DNA of 64,000 nt from Shewanella waksmanii ATCC BAA-643 (GTDB taxonomy: Bacteria > Pseudomonadota > Gammaproteobacteria > Enterobacterales > Shewanellaceae), in contig NZ_JAEH01000018.1 in NCBI RefSeq assembly GCF_000518805.1, positions 27,427 through 91,426 on the forward strand. The letters are read 5' to 3'. Below are positions 8,470 through 18,013 of this stretch, in pieces (the stretch's first letter is position 1; each line of letters begins with the position of its first letter). The position numbers and the translations under genes were made by a program. The notes below the pieces were generated by a model. The model searched no databases. It saw only the letters and a program-made list of their open reading frames with translations, and had not been told where the DNA came from.

Positions 8470-9096
8470 GTGAAGAAAACCAGTGAACGTATTATTGAGT
8501 ATATTAAGCAGCATGGTCCTACGACGGCTAAAGTGCTCGCGAGCGAGTTTGCTTTGACGACTATGGGAGTGCGTCAGCACCTGCAGTCATTGGAAGACGA
8601 CGGCATGCTAGTTTTTGAAGATAAAAAAGCCGCCCGTGGTCGACCGACACGTTATTGGGCTTTAACAGCAAGTACCAATAAGTTCTTTCCCGATCGACAT
8701 GATGATCTTACCAGTCAATTGATTGAGTCTGTGGTCACTGTTTTTGGCGACGGTGGCTTAGAACAGCTTATTGCTCACCGTGAGCAGCAAAGCTATAAGC
8801 AGTATTCACAACGCCTGCAATCGCACCCGGACTTGGCAGGAAAACTCAATGAGTTAGCACAAATTCGTACTGAAGAGGGCTATGTGGCCAATGTTGAGTT
8901 TGATGGCCAGTGCTACTGGCTATTGGAAAATCATTGCCCTATTTGTGCTGCGGCCAGTGGTTGTCTAAATTTCTGTCGTTCCGAATTAGCACTATTTCAG
9001 AGCTTACTGGGTGACTTAGCGAGTGTTAGCCGTGAAGAGCATATCATCGAAGGTGCTAGACGATGCGCCTACAAATTAACCCCCTTGACCGCTTAA
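8470..9096 (+). CDS. winged-helix transcriptional regulator with C-terminal Cys cluster (SufR-like)
   Basis: 208 residues. Residues 1-65 form a winged helix-turn-helix (TTAKVLASEFALTTMGVRQHLQSLEDDGML, then a wing with RGRPTRYW). The C-terminal half carries Cys148, Cys156, Cys159, Cys165, Cys169 and Cys199 in the context HCPICAAASGCLNFCRSEL and GARRC. This layout resembles SufR and related ArsR/DeoR-like repressors in which C-terminal cysteines bind an iron-sulfur cluster. I infer redox or iron-sulfur sensing. It starts with GTG and is divergent from the FMN-reductase/VOC pair, with a palindromic operator array between. The rsuA-like gene follows after only 3 bp, so the two are probably cotranscribed. 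Confidence 0.75.
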   Translation: MKKTSERIIEYIKQHGPTTAKVLASEFALTTMGVRQHLQSLEDDGMLVFEDKKAARGRPTRYWALTASTNKFFPDRHDDLTSQLIESVVTVFGDGGLEQLIAHREQQSYKQYSQRLQSHPDLAGKLNELAQIRTEEGYVANVEFDGQCYWLLENHCPICAAASGCLNFCRSELALFQSLLGDLASVSREEHIIEGARRCAYKLTPLTA

Positions 9097-9099
9097 ACC

Positions 9100-9804
9100 A
9101 TGAGATCAAATAGAAGTCGCTTGGATCGATTCATTAGCCAACACCAACAGTTGCCGCGCAAACAGATACGCCTGCTTGTGGCGCAAGGTGCAGTGACCGT
9201 CGATGGAGTTGTAGCTCGCGATGTCGCCATGCAAATCAATCAGTTTAGTCATATCTGTCTGCACGATGAGGTGCTGCAAGCGCAACAGCCCGTTTACCTT
9301 ATGCAGCATAAGCCGGTGGGGGTGGTGAGCGCTACGGTTGATGATAAACACCAAACCGTTTTAGACCTTATTGACCATCAAGACAAGCAGCAACTGCATA
9401 TCGTAGGCCGATTAGATCTCAATACCTCTGGATTAATGTTATTGACCAATGATGGACAATGGTCAAAACGTTTAATGGCGCCCGAGCACAAGGTGGCTAA
9501 ACGATATCGCGTTACACTACAAAATCCATTAAATGATGATTATGTAGAGGCTTTCGCACAGGGGATGTATTTTGAGTATGAAGACATTGTTACTCAACCG
9601 GCGCAATTGGAAATCATTGATACGACAAGCGCTATAGTGACCTTGACCGAAGGGCGTTATCATCAGATCAAGCGCATGTTTGGCCGATTTAGAAACCCAG
9701 TCATTGGTTTACATCGGTTTGCAGTGGGCAACCTTGTCCTCGATGACAGCTTGCAGGTTGGCCAAAGCAGAATGTTGAGCGCCGACGAGGTCAGCCAAAT
9801 TTAG
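9100..9804 (+). CDS. rsuA: 16S rRNA pseudouridine synthase, RsuA family
   Basis: 234 residues: an N-terminal S4 RNA-binding domain (RLDRFISQHQQLPRKQIRLLVAQGAVTVDG, about 6-36) followed by the RsuA/RluB/E/F catalytic domain. The catalytic Asp lies in GRLDLNTSGLMLLTNDG; other family motifs seen are MQHKPVGVVSA and EGRYHQIKRMF. The overall match to E. coli RsuA (231 residues, modifies U516 of 16S rRNA) is clear in length and along the whole chain, although RsuA paralogues with other targets exist. Begins 3 bp after the regulator stop codon. Confidence 0.82.
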   Translation: MRSNRSRLDRFISQHQQLPRKQIRLLVAQGAVTVDGVVARDVAMQINQFSHICLHDEVLQAQQPVYLMQHKPVGVVSATVDDKHQTVLDLIDHQDKQQLHIVGRLDLNTSGLMLLTNDGQWSKRLMAPEHKVAKRYRVTLQNPLNDDYVEAFAQGMYFEYEDIVTQPAQLEIIDTTSAIVTLTEGRYHQIKRMFGRFRNPVIGLHRFAVGNLVLDDSLQVGQSRMLSADEVSQI

Positions 9805-9943
9805 CGTCGTTGTCGTGCCATCGAGGTCAATATTACTGATTTTTAGGCCGACCAATATTCTGCACTGTTTATATTGAGTTATTTGTCTATTTTGCTGTTT
9901 TTAGACTAACTTAAAGTGTTAGCCACAAACACTTTAGGACAGC

Positions 9944-11983
9944 ATGCCGGGCACACAAAAGGTTGCAGAACGTCGATTCTTAATAGCGATTCGCGAATCC
10001 TTTATCGCTCTGTTGCCATTTCTTTTTGTAAACTCGCTAATGGCGTTAATTCTTGCGTTAGTCGATGTGTGGCAGCCGCAATGGCAGCAGTATGCCTTTT
10101 ATACGTGGCTGCGAGAGTTCGGCATTGTGTTGTCCTCATTTTTTCCGTTAATGGCGATGTTGTCATTGTCATTTCATTTTGCCAAATATCTCAATATTTC
10201 TGCCGTCGTCGTGGCATCGTTATCCATTAGCGCATTAATTGCCTTACATATTCATGTTCACGGCGTGTCTATCGACAGCGAGAGCTTTAGCCAGTTTTTC
10301 GGTGATCCCAGAGCCGTGATAATTCCCATTGTTATGGCCTATAGCCTGCAATTTGTGATGTCGATTGAGCGCCTACAGATACTGACAAGTACCTCGTTAA
10401 GTGGTTACCTTAAACAGCATTTGAATATGCTGCTGCCGTTGATAATCTGTTTTATTGTGGTGACCAGCAGTGTGTGGATGGTGAGTGAGCTAGCGCAAAA
10501 TATACTTGAGCCCTTTGTACAACAGTTGGCTGGGGCAGGCCTATTTAGCCAAGTGTTTTTTAGAGTGCTCGTCACCCATATCCTTTGGTGTTTTGGGGTA
10601 CATGGTGATAATGCGTACCTGCTGGTTGTTGGCGTCGACAATGGATTGCAGCAGGTGTTTCCGGCGCTCACTATCGCGCAGTTTATGGATCTGTTTGTCC
10701 TCTTTGGCGGCAGTGGGGCAACCCTGTCTTTGCTTATTGCTATTTTTATTGCAGCGGAAGATCGTAATGCGATTAACGTTGCACGTATTTCATTACCGTT
10801 TTCGTTGTTCAATATTAACGAAATACTGATCTATGGTCTGCCGATCATCTTTAACCCTAGGCTAGTATTGCCTTTTGTACTGGTGCCTTGTTTGAATATG
10901 TTGATCGGCTATTTTGCTGTAGAACATGGCTTTATCGCCTTTACCGGCCAAGGGTTTCCCTGGGTAACCCCGACTATTCTTAATGGTCTTATTGCGGGCC
11001 AAGGCTTGAGTGTGGTGATCCTGCAGCTGATATTAATCGCCTTAGGTGTAGTGATATACCTGCCTTTTGTAAAGCGCTCTAATCTGATTTCAAGCGTCAA
11101 TAGCATTGATGCAACCATGATTAAACGGGTACAACTTCAACACGATATCGACAAAATTGCCGAGCAAAATTACTCACAAAAACAGCAGCAATCCATTGAG
11201 CACAATCGCAATTTAGAGAAGACAATGAAAGAGGTGTTGAATGGTGAGTTGCTACTCTATTATCAGCCTAAGGTTGATGTTGAACATAATGTGGCCGTGG
11301 GCTTTGAAGCATTATTACGACTAAAAAATAGCGAAGGCAATGTGGTCGGTCCCTATTTCATTGAGGAGTTTGACCAAGCTGGGTATTCCAATTTGATTGA
11401 TACCTTTGTGATAAACCGTTTGGCTGAAGATATGCTCAAATGGCACGGCAGTAATTTCTTCCCCAAGGTTAGCCTCAACCTTAATCCCAATAATATTATT
11501 GATGAAGCCATTCAAACCTTGCTGTTTGAAAAGCTCGGTCAATATGCCCAATCGATTGAGATAGAGCTGCTAGAGTCGGCATTCATGATTGATTTTGAAC
11601 GTATTGAAAGCTGCATCAAACGCCTAAGAGACGCTGGCTTTGTTATTTTGCTTGATGATTTCGGTACCGGTTTTTCAAGTATTAGTTTACTTAGCAAGGT
11701 TAAAATTGATGGCATTAAGCTAGATAGAACCCTGTTAGAAAACATTGTTAACCCTAAAGGGCGAACGCTTTATTCGCACACTTGTATGTTGTGCCAAAGC
11801 CTTGGGTTTAGCCTGATTGCCGAAGGTGTGGAAACGACCGAGGAAGCCAAATTTGTTAAGCTTGCGGGTGTCGATTATGTACAAGGATGGCTTTATGCCA
11901 AAGCGTTGCCGCGAGAAGAGGCCAAGCGCTACATGATTTTATCGCAGCAACTTGGCACTTCGTCTGCTGTGGTTAAGCAATAA
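9944..11983 (+). CDS. PTS EIIC-like membrane domain fused to EAL phosphodiesterase domain
   Basis: 679 residues. The first ~390 residues are polytopic (about ten hydrophobic segments) and carry the lactose/cellobiose-type EIIC signature FNINEILIYGLPIIFNP. A linker with a coiled, Gln/Glu-rich segment follows, then an EAL domain (about 415-665): FEALLRLKN (the EAL glutamate), LNLNPNN, LLDDFGTGFSS with the metal-binding Asp pair, KLDRTLLEN and AEGVET. The key acidic residues for c-di-GMP hydrolysis are present. There is no EIIA or EIIB domain, so I infer a sugar-responsive c-di-GMP phosphodiesterase rather than a transporter. Monocistronic, with a strong bidirectional terminator at 11982-12008. 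Confidence 0.88.
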   Translation: MPGTQKVAERRFLIAIRESFIALLPFLFVNSLMALILALVDVWQPQWQQYAFYTWLREFGIVLSSFFPLMAMLSLSFHFAKYLNISAVVVASLSISALIALHIHVHGVSIDSESFSQFFGDPRAVIIPIVMAYSLQFVMSIERLQILTSTSLSGYLKQHLNMLLPLIICFIVVTSSVWMVSELAQNILEPFVQQLAGAGLFSQVFFRVLVTHILWCFGVHGDNAYLLVVGVDNGLQQVFPALTIAQFMDLFVLFGGSGATLSLLIAIFIAAEDRNAINVARISLPFSLFNINEILIYGLPIIFNPRLVLPFVLVPCLNMLIGYFAVEHGFIAFTGQGFPWVTPTILNGLIAGQGLSVVILQLILIALGVVIYLPFVKRSNLISSVNSIDATMIKRVQLQHDIDKIAEQNYSQKQQQSIEHNRNLEKTMKEVLNGELLLYYQPKVDVEHNVAVGFEALLRLKNSEGNVVGPYFIEEFDQAGYSNLIDTFVINRLAEDMLKWHGSNFFPKVSLNLNPNNIIDEAIQTLLFEKLGQYAQSIEIELLESAFMIDFERIESCIKRLRDAGFVILLDDFGTGFSSISLLSKVKIDGIKLDRTLLENIVNPKGRTLYSHTCMLCQSLGFSLIAEGVETTEEAKFVKLAGVDYVQGWLYAKALPREEAKRYMILSQQLGTSSAVVKQ

Positions 11984-12008
11984 AAAAGCAGCCATTGGCT
12001 GCTTTTTT
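11982..12008. terminator. bidirectional rho-independent terminator
   Basis: Perfect inverted repeat of 12 bases (A6 GCAGCC / GGCTGC T6) with a 3-base loop between the convergent EIIC-EAL and POT-transporter genes. A-tract and T-tract on either side serve both directions. Confidence 0.85.
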
Positions 12009-12018
12009 AATCCGGTGG

Positions 12019-13551
12019 TTAAGCTCGTTGCAGTTTGAGTAACCACTTGCCGTAGAGGTAGATACCAACGGCGGAGATAGTGCCAATGGCGCCAATGATA
12101 TACCAAGCCATGCCAATGTCATGGGTGTTGTATAGTAAGGTTGTCAGTGCTTGTGCAGATTCGCCGGTATAACTCACCAACGTAGTAAACGCCTCACCTT
12201 GAGGAATCGCCTCGATCTCTTGGGCACTCATACCTCGCTCTGCCAGTAACTGCAGCGAGAAAATTTCTTTAGACGCGTACATCTCGTATAGCTTAGGGCC
12301 AAAGTAGCCCTCTAAGGTCCAGCCGATACCCTGAGGTAGCATTACAAAGCCTAAGTACATGGCTTTTTTACCTTCAGGGGCAATGTTACCCATAAATTCA
12401 TTCTTTTTAGGGCTGATCATCATTTCACCAAATGAGAACATCGCGATGGCCAATACCATCATCCACGCTGCGTTGGTTGCGCCAATCAGGAAAAATGCGA
12501 TGATGCTCATTAAACAGCCACCGAGCATGGCCGTGGTGATACGATACTTGGCGGTTAGTGCTGCAACCAAGAAGCAGGAGGTCATGATCATACCTGCATT
12601 GAGGTTGAGCATACCTTCAGGCATAACCTTGGTACCGGTGTTATCCAAACCTAGCCAGAATTGGATCACCCCGTTTGAGGTGCCTTCTGGACCAAACAAT
12701 GAGGTCACAATGATACTGGTATCTACCCACTCAGCAATATGAATAGGTAACACATCAAACAGTGAGTTAAATAGGAACCAGAAGCCAGAAAACACCAACA
12801 TATAGTAGATAACGACAGGTTTTTTCAACTCATGCCACGCATCTTTCCAAAGCGCTTGTTGCTGTATCTCACCCGCTTGAATCTTACGCTTACGCTCTAA
12901 GCGCTCCTCTTTACCCGGCTCTTTATATGCGAGCAAAAATAGGAAGTTAAGAGAGATTATCGCTGCGCAGGCGTAGAACACATTGTCCCAAGATAGCTGG
13001 CGCATATGTACCGCAACTAGCGGGCCAAGGAAACCACCAATATTAACGACTTGGTAGAAGATACCCCAAGCCATCGAGGTGTTTTGCCTTCCTGTTGATA
13101 ATACTAAGGTGCCTTGAATCCCGGGTTTGAATATGCCGGTACCACCCGCGAGCAAAATCGCCCCAAATAAGAATCCCCAAAAGCTTGGGAAAAATGCCAT
13201 GACTAAATAGCCTGCAATCTTAATGATTGTTGAGGCGAAAATCGTTTCTTTATAACCTACACGGTCAGAAATGCCGCCGGTAAAAACTGGAATAAAGGTC
13301 TGCATAAATGCCCAAATTGCGATGATGACACCGTAATCATTTAGGCTGATACCCAGGCCACCTTCCGATACTGGGGCTTTAGCATAGAGACCGGCACTGG
13401 CTTTAACGCCGTAGTATGCGATACGTTCGACCAGCTCCATACCGCCAACAATCCAAAATACATAGCTCAAACTGGCAATGGAGGCCCACATACCGAGCTG
13501 TTTTACCTCACGCAGATCATTATCCGCATAAGGGTTCTTAGGGTCGCTCAT
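12019..13551 (-). CDS. MFS transporter, POT/peptide-transporter-like
   Basis: 510 residues with 12-14 hydrophobic segments. The first helix contains MELVERIAYYGV, reminiscent of the ExxERFxYYG motif of proton-dependent oligopeptide transporters, and the loop after helix 2 has GGISDRVGYKETI, the GxxxDRxGxK-type MFS motif. A cytoplasmic loop rich in Glu/Lys/Arg (PGKEERLERKRKIQ) separates the two halves. The likely role is proton-coupled import of di/tripeptides or a similar solute at the inner membrane. The gene is monocistronic and convergent with the EIIC-EAL gene. Substrate is uncertain, since POT-like MFS proteins of this subgroup are poorly characterised. Confidence 0.75.
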   Translation of the reverse strand: MSDPKNPYADNDLREVKQLGMWASIASLSYVFWIVGGMELVERIAYYGVKASAGLYAKAPVSEGGLGISLNDYGVIIAIWAFMQTFIPVFTGGISDRVGYKETIFASTIIKIAGYLVMAFFPSFWGFLFGAILLAGGTGIFKPGIQGTLVLSTGRQNTSMAWGIFYQVVNIGGFLGPLVAVHMRQLSWDNVFYACAAIISLNFLFLLAYKEPGKEERLERKRKIQAGEIQQQALWKDAWHELKKPVVIYYMLVFSGFWFLFNSLFDVLPIHIAEWVDTSIIVTSLFGPEGTSNGVIQFWLGLDNTGTKVMPEGMLNLNAGMIMTSCFLVAALTAKYRITTAMLGGCLMSIIAFFLIGATNAAWMMVLAIAMFSFGEMMISPKKNEFMGNIAPEGKKAMYLGFVMLPQGIGWTLEGYFGPKLYEMYASKEIFSLQLLAERGMSAQEIEAIPQGEAFTTLVSYTGESAQALTTLLYNTHDIGMAWYIIGAIGTISAVGIYLYGKWLLKLQRA

Positions 13552-13819
13552 AGTTATCCTTTACAATTTGTTGTTTATTGTTGTTATTTGCGACTAGCAA
13601 GTTTGCCAGAACGCTAAGCGCTTGTGAGTGCTTGCCACACTTTACCTAATTTGCTGCAAAAGAACAGCGCCAAATCCATACTTGTACGCTTGTTGTGATA
13701 CTTAATGAGCAAATCTCATGTTGTCGGCATCTTTAAGGGCAAAGTTAATTAAGTCGTCGTAGTAAGTCGTAGGTGGGCTATGATACAGAGTGTTAATTTA
13801 AAGGCTTAACGAAGATTAT

Positions 13820-14236
13820 TTAACCGACGCGCTGTTTTTTCATTGCACATTTGCACAAGCCTCCGCACAGGGCTGGGCATTTTTTACATGGTGAAGCTTT
13901 ATAAGGGACTTGGCCAACTAGGACTTGAGCAGCAGATGGTAGCAATTGAGTGACAGTTGCTATTTTCGCAGGTTTAGTTTTAGCAATAGGCGGGGGTGTT
14001 AACCGCTGCTCATTGCTATCCGGCACCGAAGGGCTTGCAATCTGTGGCATTGAAGTTTGGCTGGTTGTAGATTGAGTGGCATGTTGCGACATCTGTTTGA
14101 GTTCGTCGCGTAATTCGAGGTTAGCAACCTCTAACTCGATGATCCGTTTCTGTAACGCATCAAGTTGCTTAATGGTTTTTTCGTTGGCTTTTTTGCCACT
14201 TTTTTTGAGCTTTTTTAGTGCTTTTTTAGCATTCAC
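13820..14236 (-). CDS. coiled-coil protein with C-terminal Cys cluster, unknown
   Basis: 138 residues in three parts: a very basic N-terminus (KKALKKLKKSGKKANEK), a coiled coil (about 22-50, heptads of I/L/E), a low-complexity Ser/Thr/Gln/Pro linker, and a C-terminal block CKKCPALCGGLCKC (five Cys in 14 residues) that could bind a metal ion or cluster. No family recognised. There is a plausible ribosome binding site (GAGGTGAT) just upstream of the ATG. It stands alone between divergent/convergent neighbours. Confidence 0.6.
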   Translation of the reverse strand: MNAKKALKKLKKSGKKANEKTIKQLDALQKRIIELEVANLELRDELKQMSQHATQSTTSQTSMPQIASPSVPDSNEQRLTPPPIAKTKPAKIATVTQLLPSAAQVLVGQVPYKASPCKKCPALCGGLCKCAMKKQRVG

Positions 14237-14402
14237 AATATCACCTCAGCCAACCCAATTGCGAAGAGCAATATAACAATATTCTGCTTGGCTTTAAAGC
14301 TAAATGATAATTAATCGCATTAATGTGTGATCGCTAATATAGTGCGCAGGCAGAAATGAGCTTGATGAATTGTAGAGTAAAGCGCCGCTATTGCCGTGCC
14401 GA

Positions 14403-15629
14403 TTAAAAATACCAGCGACTGGCTAGCTGCCATTGCTGTTCTATCAAGTCATAGGGCAAACCTTGTTCGACTCTAGCGGCGCGACTGGAGTCAACGCGGT
14501 TGTATTCAGCCTGTAGAAACCAGCCTTTACTTAGGCGGTATTGATACGATGCCGTCATGGCATAACCGTCTTCATTATTGTCATCATCGGGTGTCAGGTC
14601 GTTATCTGTTACATCGAACTTTTCGAAACGCAAGGTCAGTCTATGTTGCTGCCAGCGGCGGCTAAGTAGTAGGTAAGCAGACTGATACTGGTTGTTTACC
14701 ACGTCAATGCCTTGGGGAGACTGCATCAAAGTATCGCCCCGCATATATTGAGCAAGTAGCAGTATTTTATAGGGGAGGTGCCATTTATTGTCGATATGAA
14801 AGAAACGGGTGCGCCAAGCATATTGGCCGTTTTCAAACACTAAGGTATCGGCGTTATTGTCGTAGTAGCCGGCAGACAGTTCGCCTTTGCCTTTGTAGCG
14901 CCAGCTGCCTTTCACGTGGTAACCAAAACGACTATCGAGTTCTAAAAAAGGGTCTGATCCCGCTGCTTGATCTTTGAGTGTACCGCCAGATAAGCTTGGC
15001 ATATTACTCAGCGGCAGAGTTTCTTGAATCAAGGTTTGTCTCGAACTCATTGTCCAACCATGCCAAGCCAACATCGCCCCCGCGGTATCATTGTGCTGAA
15101 AGGTCGCTGCTGACAGGGCAAAATCATGCTGGCTGTTAGTGAACTTCCCTAAATGTTCTAGGGTGACTTCAGCACCGATATGACGAAATTCTTCTCCAAG
15201 CCAACTATTGATGGTTGAATAACTGAGGGTATAGGGGGAAGACCAAGCGGTGGCGACATTTTCAAGTGAAATACTGGGATACATTAACCCTAATTTAGCT
15301 TGCACTCTAAAACCGTTTTGCGAGGGTAGACCACGATACTTAACGAAGGCTTCAGTGATCCCTAGACTATCTCGTACGCCGTCTAAATAGCCATTAGCAG
15401 TCACGTGCGCCGCTAAGCCATTGTCTAGGGCCAATTGATAGGTTAATCCCGCTTGCGCTATGGAAAATTGGCTACCATCATCATATCGCAGCTTGCCTAG
15501 GCCACCATCAACATAGGAATCAATTCCGTCGGTATAACTGGCTCTTACATCGAGTACTCCGCTGAACTTATGTTCTGCAGCTGTGATATCTGCAGTTAAA
15601 AAACATAGCATCCATAGCCAGTATCTCAT
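14403..15629 (-). CDS. outer-membrane beta-barrel protein (porin-like)
   Basis: 408 residues with a signal peptide (cleavage near ITAAEH, residue 18), alternating hydrophobic/polar strands throughout, many aromatic residues, and a C-terminal WYF ending in Phe as expected for BAM-inserted barrels. I place it in the outer membrane as a porin-like or DcaP-like barrel. It is the last gene of an operon with a GGDEF/EAL protein (12 bp upstream) and a cupredoxin-like protein. A good ribosome binding site (AAGGGG) precedes the ATG. Cargo unknown; a role linked to the periplasmic cupredoxin is only contextual. Confidence 0.75.
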   Translation of the reverse strand: MRYWLWMLCFLTADITAAEHKFSGVLDVRASYTDGIDSYVDGGLGKLRYDDGSQFSIAQAGLTYQLALDNGLAAHVTANGYLDGVRDSLGITEAFVKYRGLPSQNGFRVQAKLGLMYPSISLENVATAWSSPYTLSYSTINSWLGEEFRHIGAEVTLEHLGKFTNSQHDFALSAATFQHNDTAGAMLAWHGWTMSSRQTLIQETLPLSNMPSLSGGTLKDQAAGSDPFLELDSRFGYHVKGSWRYKGKGELSAGYYDNNADTLVFENGQYAWRTRFFHIDNKWHLPYKILLLAQYMRGDTLMQSPQGIDVVNNQYQSAYLLLSRRWQQHRLTLRFEKFDVTDNDLTPDDDNNEDGYAMTASYQYRLSKGWFLQAEYNRVDSSRAARVEQGLPYDLIEQQWQLASRWYF

Positions 15630-15641
15630 CCGTGCCCCTTG

Positions 15642-18005
15642 TTAATTGAGTTCTACGACAGTGTTGTGACGTTTACGCTGATAGCCAGACTTTGCCAACC
15701 ATAAGGTCAATGCCTGCGCATCTATGGGTTTAGATAGATAAAACCCTTGGCCCATTTCACAGCCACGTTCGGTTAGCCAACTGAGTGTGGCTTGGTTTTC
15801 AATGCCTTCGGCGACAACGCCTAGGCCTAAGTTGTGGGCCAATTGCAATGTGGAAGCGACGATGATTTGGTCATCATTATTGATCATCAGATTCTGTACA
15901 AATGACTTATCAATCTTAAGCTCGTCTACGGGCAACTGTTTTAATTGGGCTAGTGAAGAGTAGCCGGTGCCATAATCATCAATGGACAGCTTCAAACCGT
16001 GCTGTTTTAGCACTGATAATTGCTTAATGGCATTTTCAGGATCGGCAACCACAGCATCTTCAGTGATCTCAAGGGTGAGTGCCTCAATGGGCACCTTTTT
16101 GTTGGCAATAGTTGTTAGCACATAGTCACAGAAATCCGGATCTTTAAGGTTCTCTGCAGAGATATTCACCGCAATTGCTAAGTCCACACCTTGTGCCTGC
16201 CAATCTAAGTATTGGGTTAATGCAGAATTAATGACCCAGCGGGTTAGGGCATTCATTTGTCCCATCTGCTCAGCAATCGGGATAAACGTATCCGGTGGGA
16301 TCATGCCACGATCGGGATGTTGCCAGCGCACTAAGGCTTCGACATGAGTGACTTTGTTCAGTGATAGGTTCAGCTTAGGTTGGTAGTAAAGCACTAATTC
16401 ATCATTGGCTATAGCGGGTTTTAGCTCGTTGATCAGCTGCAAACGGTCGACACTATTTACATCTATTTGCTGGTGGTAAATCTGTACATCTAAGCGATGC
16501 TTTTTGGCGTGCTGCAGTGCGGTATCGGCTTGGCGCAATAAGGTTTCTAAATCACTTGGGTAATGGACAAAGCTAACCCCGATAGTCAGCTGTAAATGCA
16601 AAGAGATATCTTGGTAGCAGTACTCAGCTTCAATCGATTGCTGGATTTGCGCTATCAAGCTCCTGATCGCTTTGGCTTCGGTTTGCTTGATTGCCACGAC
16701 AAATTCGTCGCCGTTAAGACGGCACACTAAGTCAATATTGTTGAAGTTATTGAGTCGGCGGCTCACCTCTTCAATGACTTTATCCCCGACTTCATGGCCT
16801 AAGGTGCCGTTAACTTCAGTCATGCGGCGAATGTTGATCTGACATAACGCCAGTGGCATTTTTTGCTCAAACCAAGCTTGGGTGACCCTTGCAAGCTCAT
16901 TCTTATTGCCTAAATTGGTGAGCGGATCGTGGAAGGCTTGAAATGCAATCTTGTTTTCGCGGCTTAAAATCGCTTGCTGCATCTCGGTGAACTCTTGTGC
17001 TAGCGCTTGCATTTCAGTGCTAGAACCCACCTCTACTTTAGTGTGGTAATTACCTTTAGCAATAAATCGGGCTTGGGTGATTAATTGGGTAATCGGTTTA
17101 GTGACGCCGCGGGCGATGATGTAGGCAACCATTAACGACAACGGCAACATCAGCAGAATCAACATCAGTTGCTGCAGCCATTGCGCTTGCGATGATTCAA
17201 GTGCATCGGTGCGGCTTAAGTACATAAAAGCGTGTAACTTTCTGCCCTTAATTTCACCTAAGAAAGCCTGCCATAACTGATATTCTTCGCTACGCACACC
17301 TTGCTGAATAAAGTCATTGAGGACTTGGCTGTCGCTTGTAGACAGCTCGCCAGCAGATAAACTAATGATTTGCTGAGCCTGATTATCGCCACTTAGCATA
17401 AAGCCTGTATTGAGGCCGGTTTGTTGCGATAGCGAGTGGGTCAGCTCATCTCCAATAATGTAGCCAAAGCCGATCCAGCCAATGATATTAGCCGCGCCAC
17501 TAGTAATGGGGGCGAACTTTAACTGATAGACATGTTCGCCTAAGGGGTAAAGTGGGCTGTTGTTGTCAAATTCAGAGCCTAAGGGATAACGAAACAAGTT
17601 ACCCTGCTCTGGGCCAACTTTGACTTTACCTTGATCGACGCCTGCGGGCGTTAACAGCAATTCACCAATCACTTTACCTTGTTTATCGACTGCTATGGCA
17701 AGATCGGCATTGATGCGCTTACGGTGGTTATTAAGGGCAACTAAGAAGCTACGGCGGTCGTTATCAATAAAGACTTCCTTAAGACCGAAGTCTTTTGCAG
17801 CGGTTTCGGCAAACGCTGACAGGTAGTAATTACGATTGTCGTATTCAGATTTAAAGACTAATTCAGCAATAGACAGTTGATTGCCCAGTTGCTGTTGCTC
17901 AAGGCGTTTGTTGGCGTAAAAAGTGATAGCAAACGAGATCGCTTGCACAGCGATCAATAAGATCACGAAAAACGCAAAAATCCTTGTCTGAATTCGATTA
18001 AACAT
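15642..18005 (-). CDS. membrane GGDEF-EAL protein with periplasmic sensor domain
   Basis: 787 residues. N-terminal helix (about 8-30), a periplasmic sensor region of about 240 residues (double-cache-like), second helix (about 281-300), HAMP (about 300-350), GGDEF (about 360-520) and EAL (about 530-780). The GGDEF motif reads RLNGDEF, with Asn for the first Gly, and the RxxD inhibitory site is absent (NNID), so cyclase activity is doubtful or modified. The EAL domain has VEALVRWQHP, SIDDYGTGYSSL and AEGIENQ and looks competent for c-di-GMP hydrolysis. It is the middle gene of the cupredoxin operon (8 bp after the upstream stop), suggesting that the signal sensed is tied to that periplasmic protein. 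Confidence 0.9.
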   Translation of the reverse strand: MFNRIQTRIFAFFVILLIAVQAISFAITFYANKRLEQQQLGNQLSIAELVFKSEYDNRNYYLSAFAETAAKDFGLKEVFIDNDRRSFLVALNNHRKRINADLAIAVDKQGKVIGELLLTPAGVDQGKVKVGPEQGNLFRYPLGSEFDNNSPLYPLGEHVYQLKFAPITSGAANIIGWIGFGYIIGDELTHSLSQQTGLNTGFMLSGDNQAQQIISLSAGELSTSDSQVLNDFIQQGVRSEEYQLWQAFLGEIKGRKLHAFMYLSRTDALESSQAQWLQQLMLILLMLPLSLMVAYIIARGVTKPITQLITQARFIAKGNYHTKVEVGSSTEMQALAQEFTEMQQAILSRENKIAFQAFHDPLTNLGNKNELARVTQAWFEQKMPLALCQINIRRMTEVNGTLGHEVGDKVIEEVSRRLNNFNNIDLVCRLNGDEFVVAIKQTEAKAIRSLIAQIQQSIEAEYCYQDISLHLQLTIGVSFVHYPSDLETLLRQADTALQHAKKHRLDVQIYHQQIDVNSVDRLQLINELKPAIANDELVLYYQPKLNLSLNKVTHVEALVRWQHPDRGMIPPDTFIPIAEQMGQMNALTRWVINSALTQYLDWQAQGVDLAIAVNISAENLKDPDFCDYVLTTIANKKVPIEALTLEITEDAVVADPENAIKQLSVLKQHGLKLSIDDYGTGYSSLAQLKQLPVDELKIDKSFVQNLMINNDDQIIVASTLQLAHNLGLGVVAEGIENQATLSWLTERGCEMGQGFYLSKPIDAQALTLWLAKSGYQRKRHNTVVELN

Positions 18006-18013
18006 ATCGAACG

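Noticed and set aside
9916..10230. 104-codon frame overlapping the start of the EIIC-EAL gene
   Set aside because: Out-of-frame overlap with a gene having clear domain homology.
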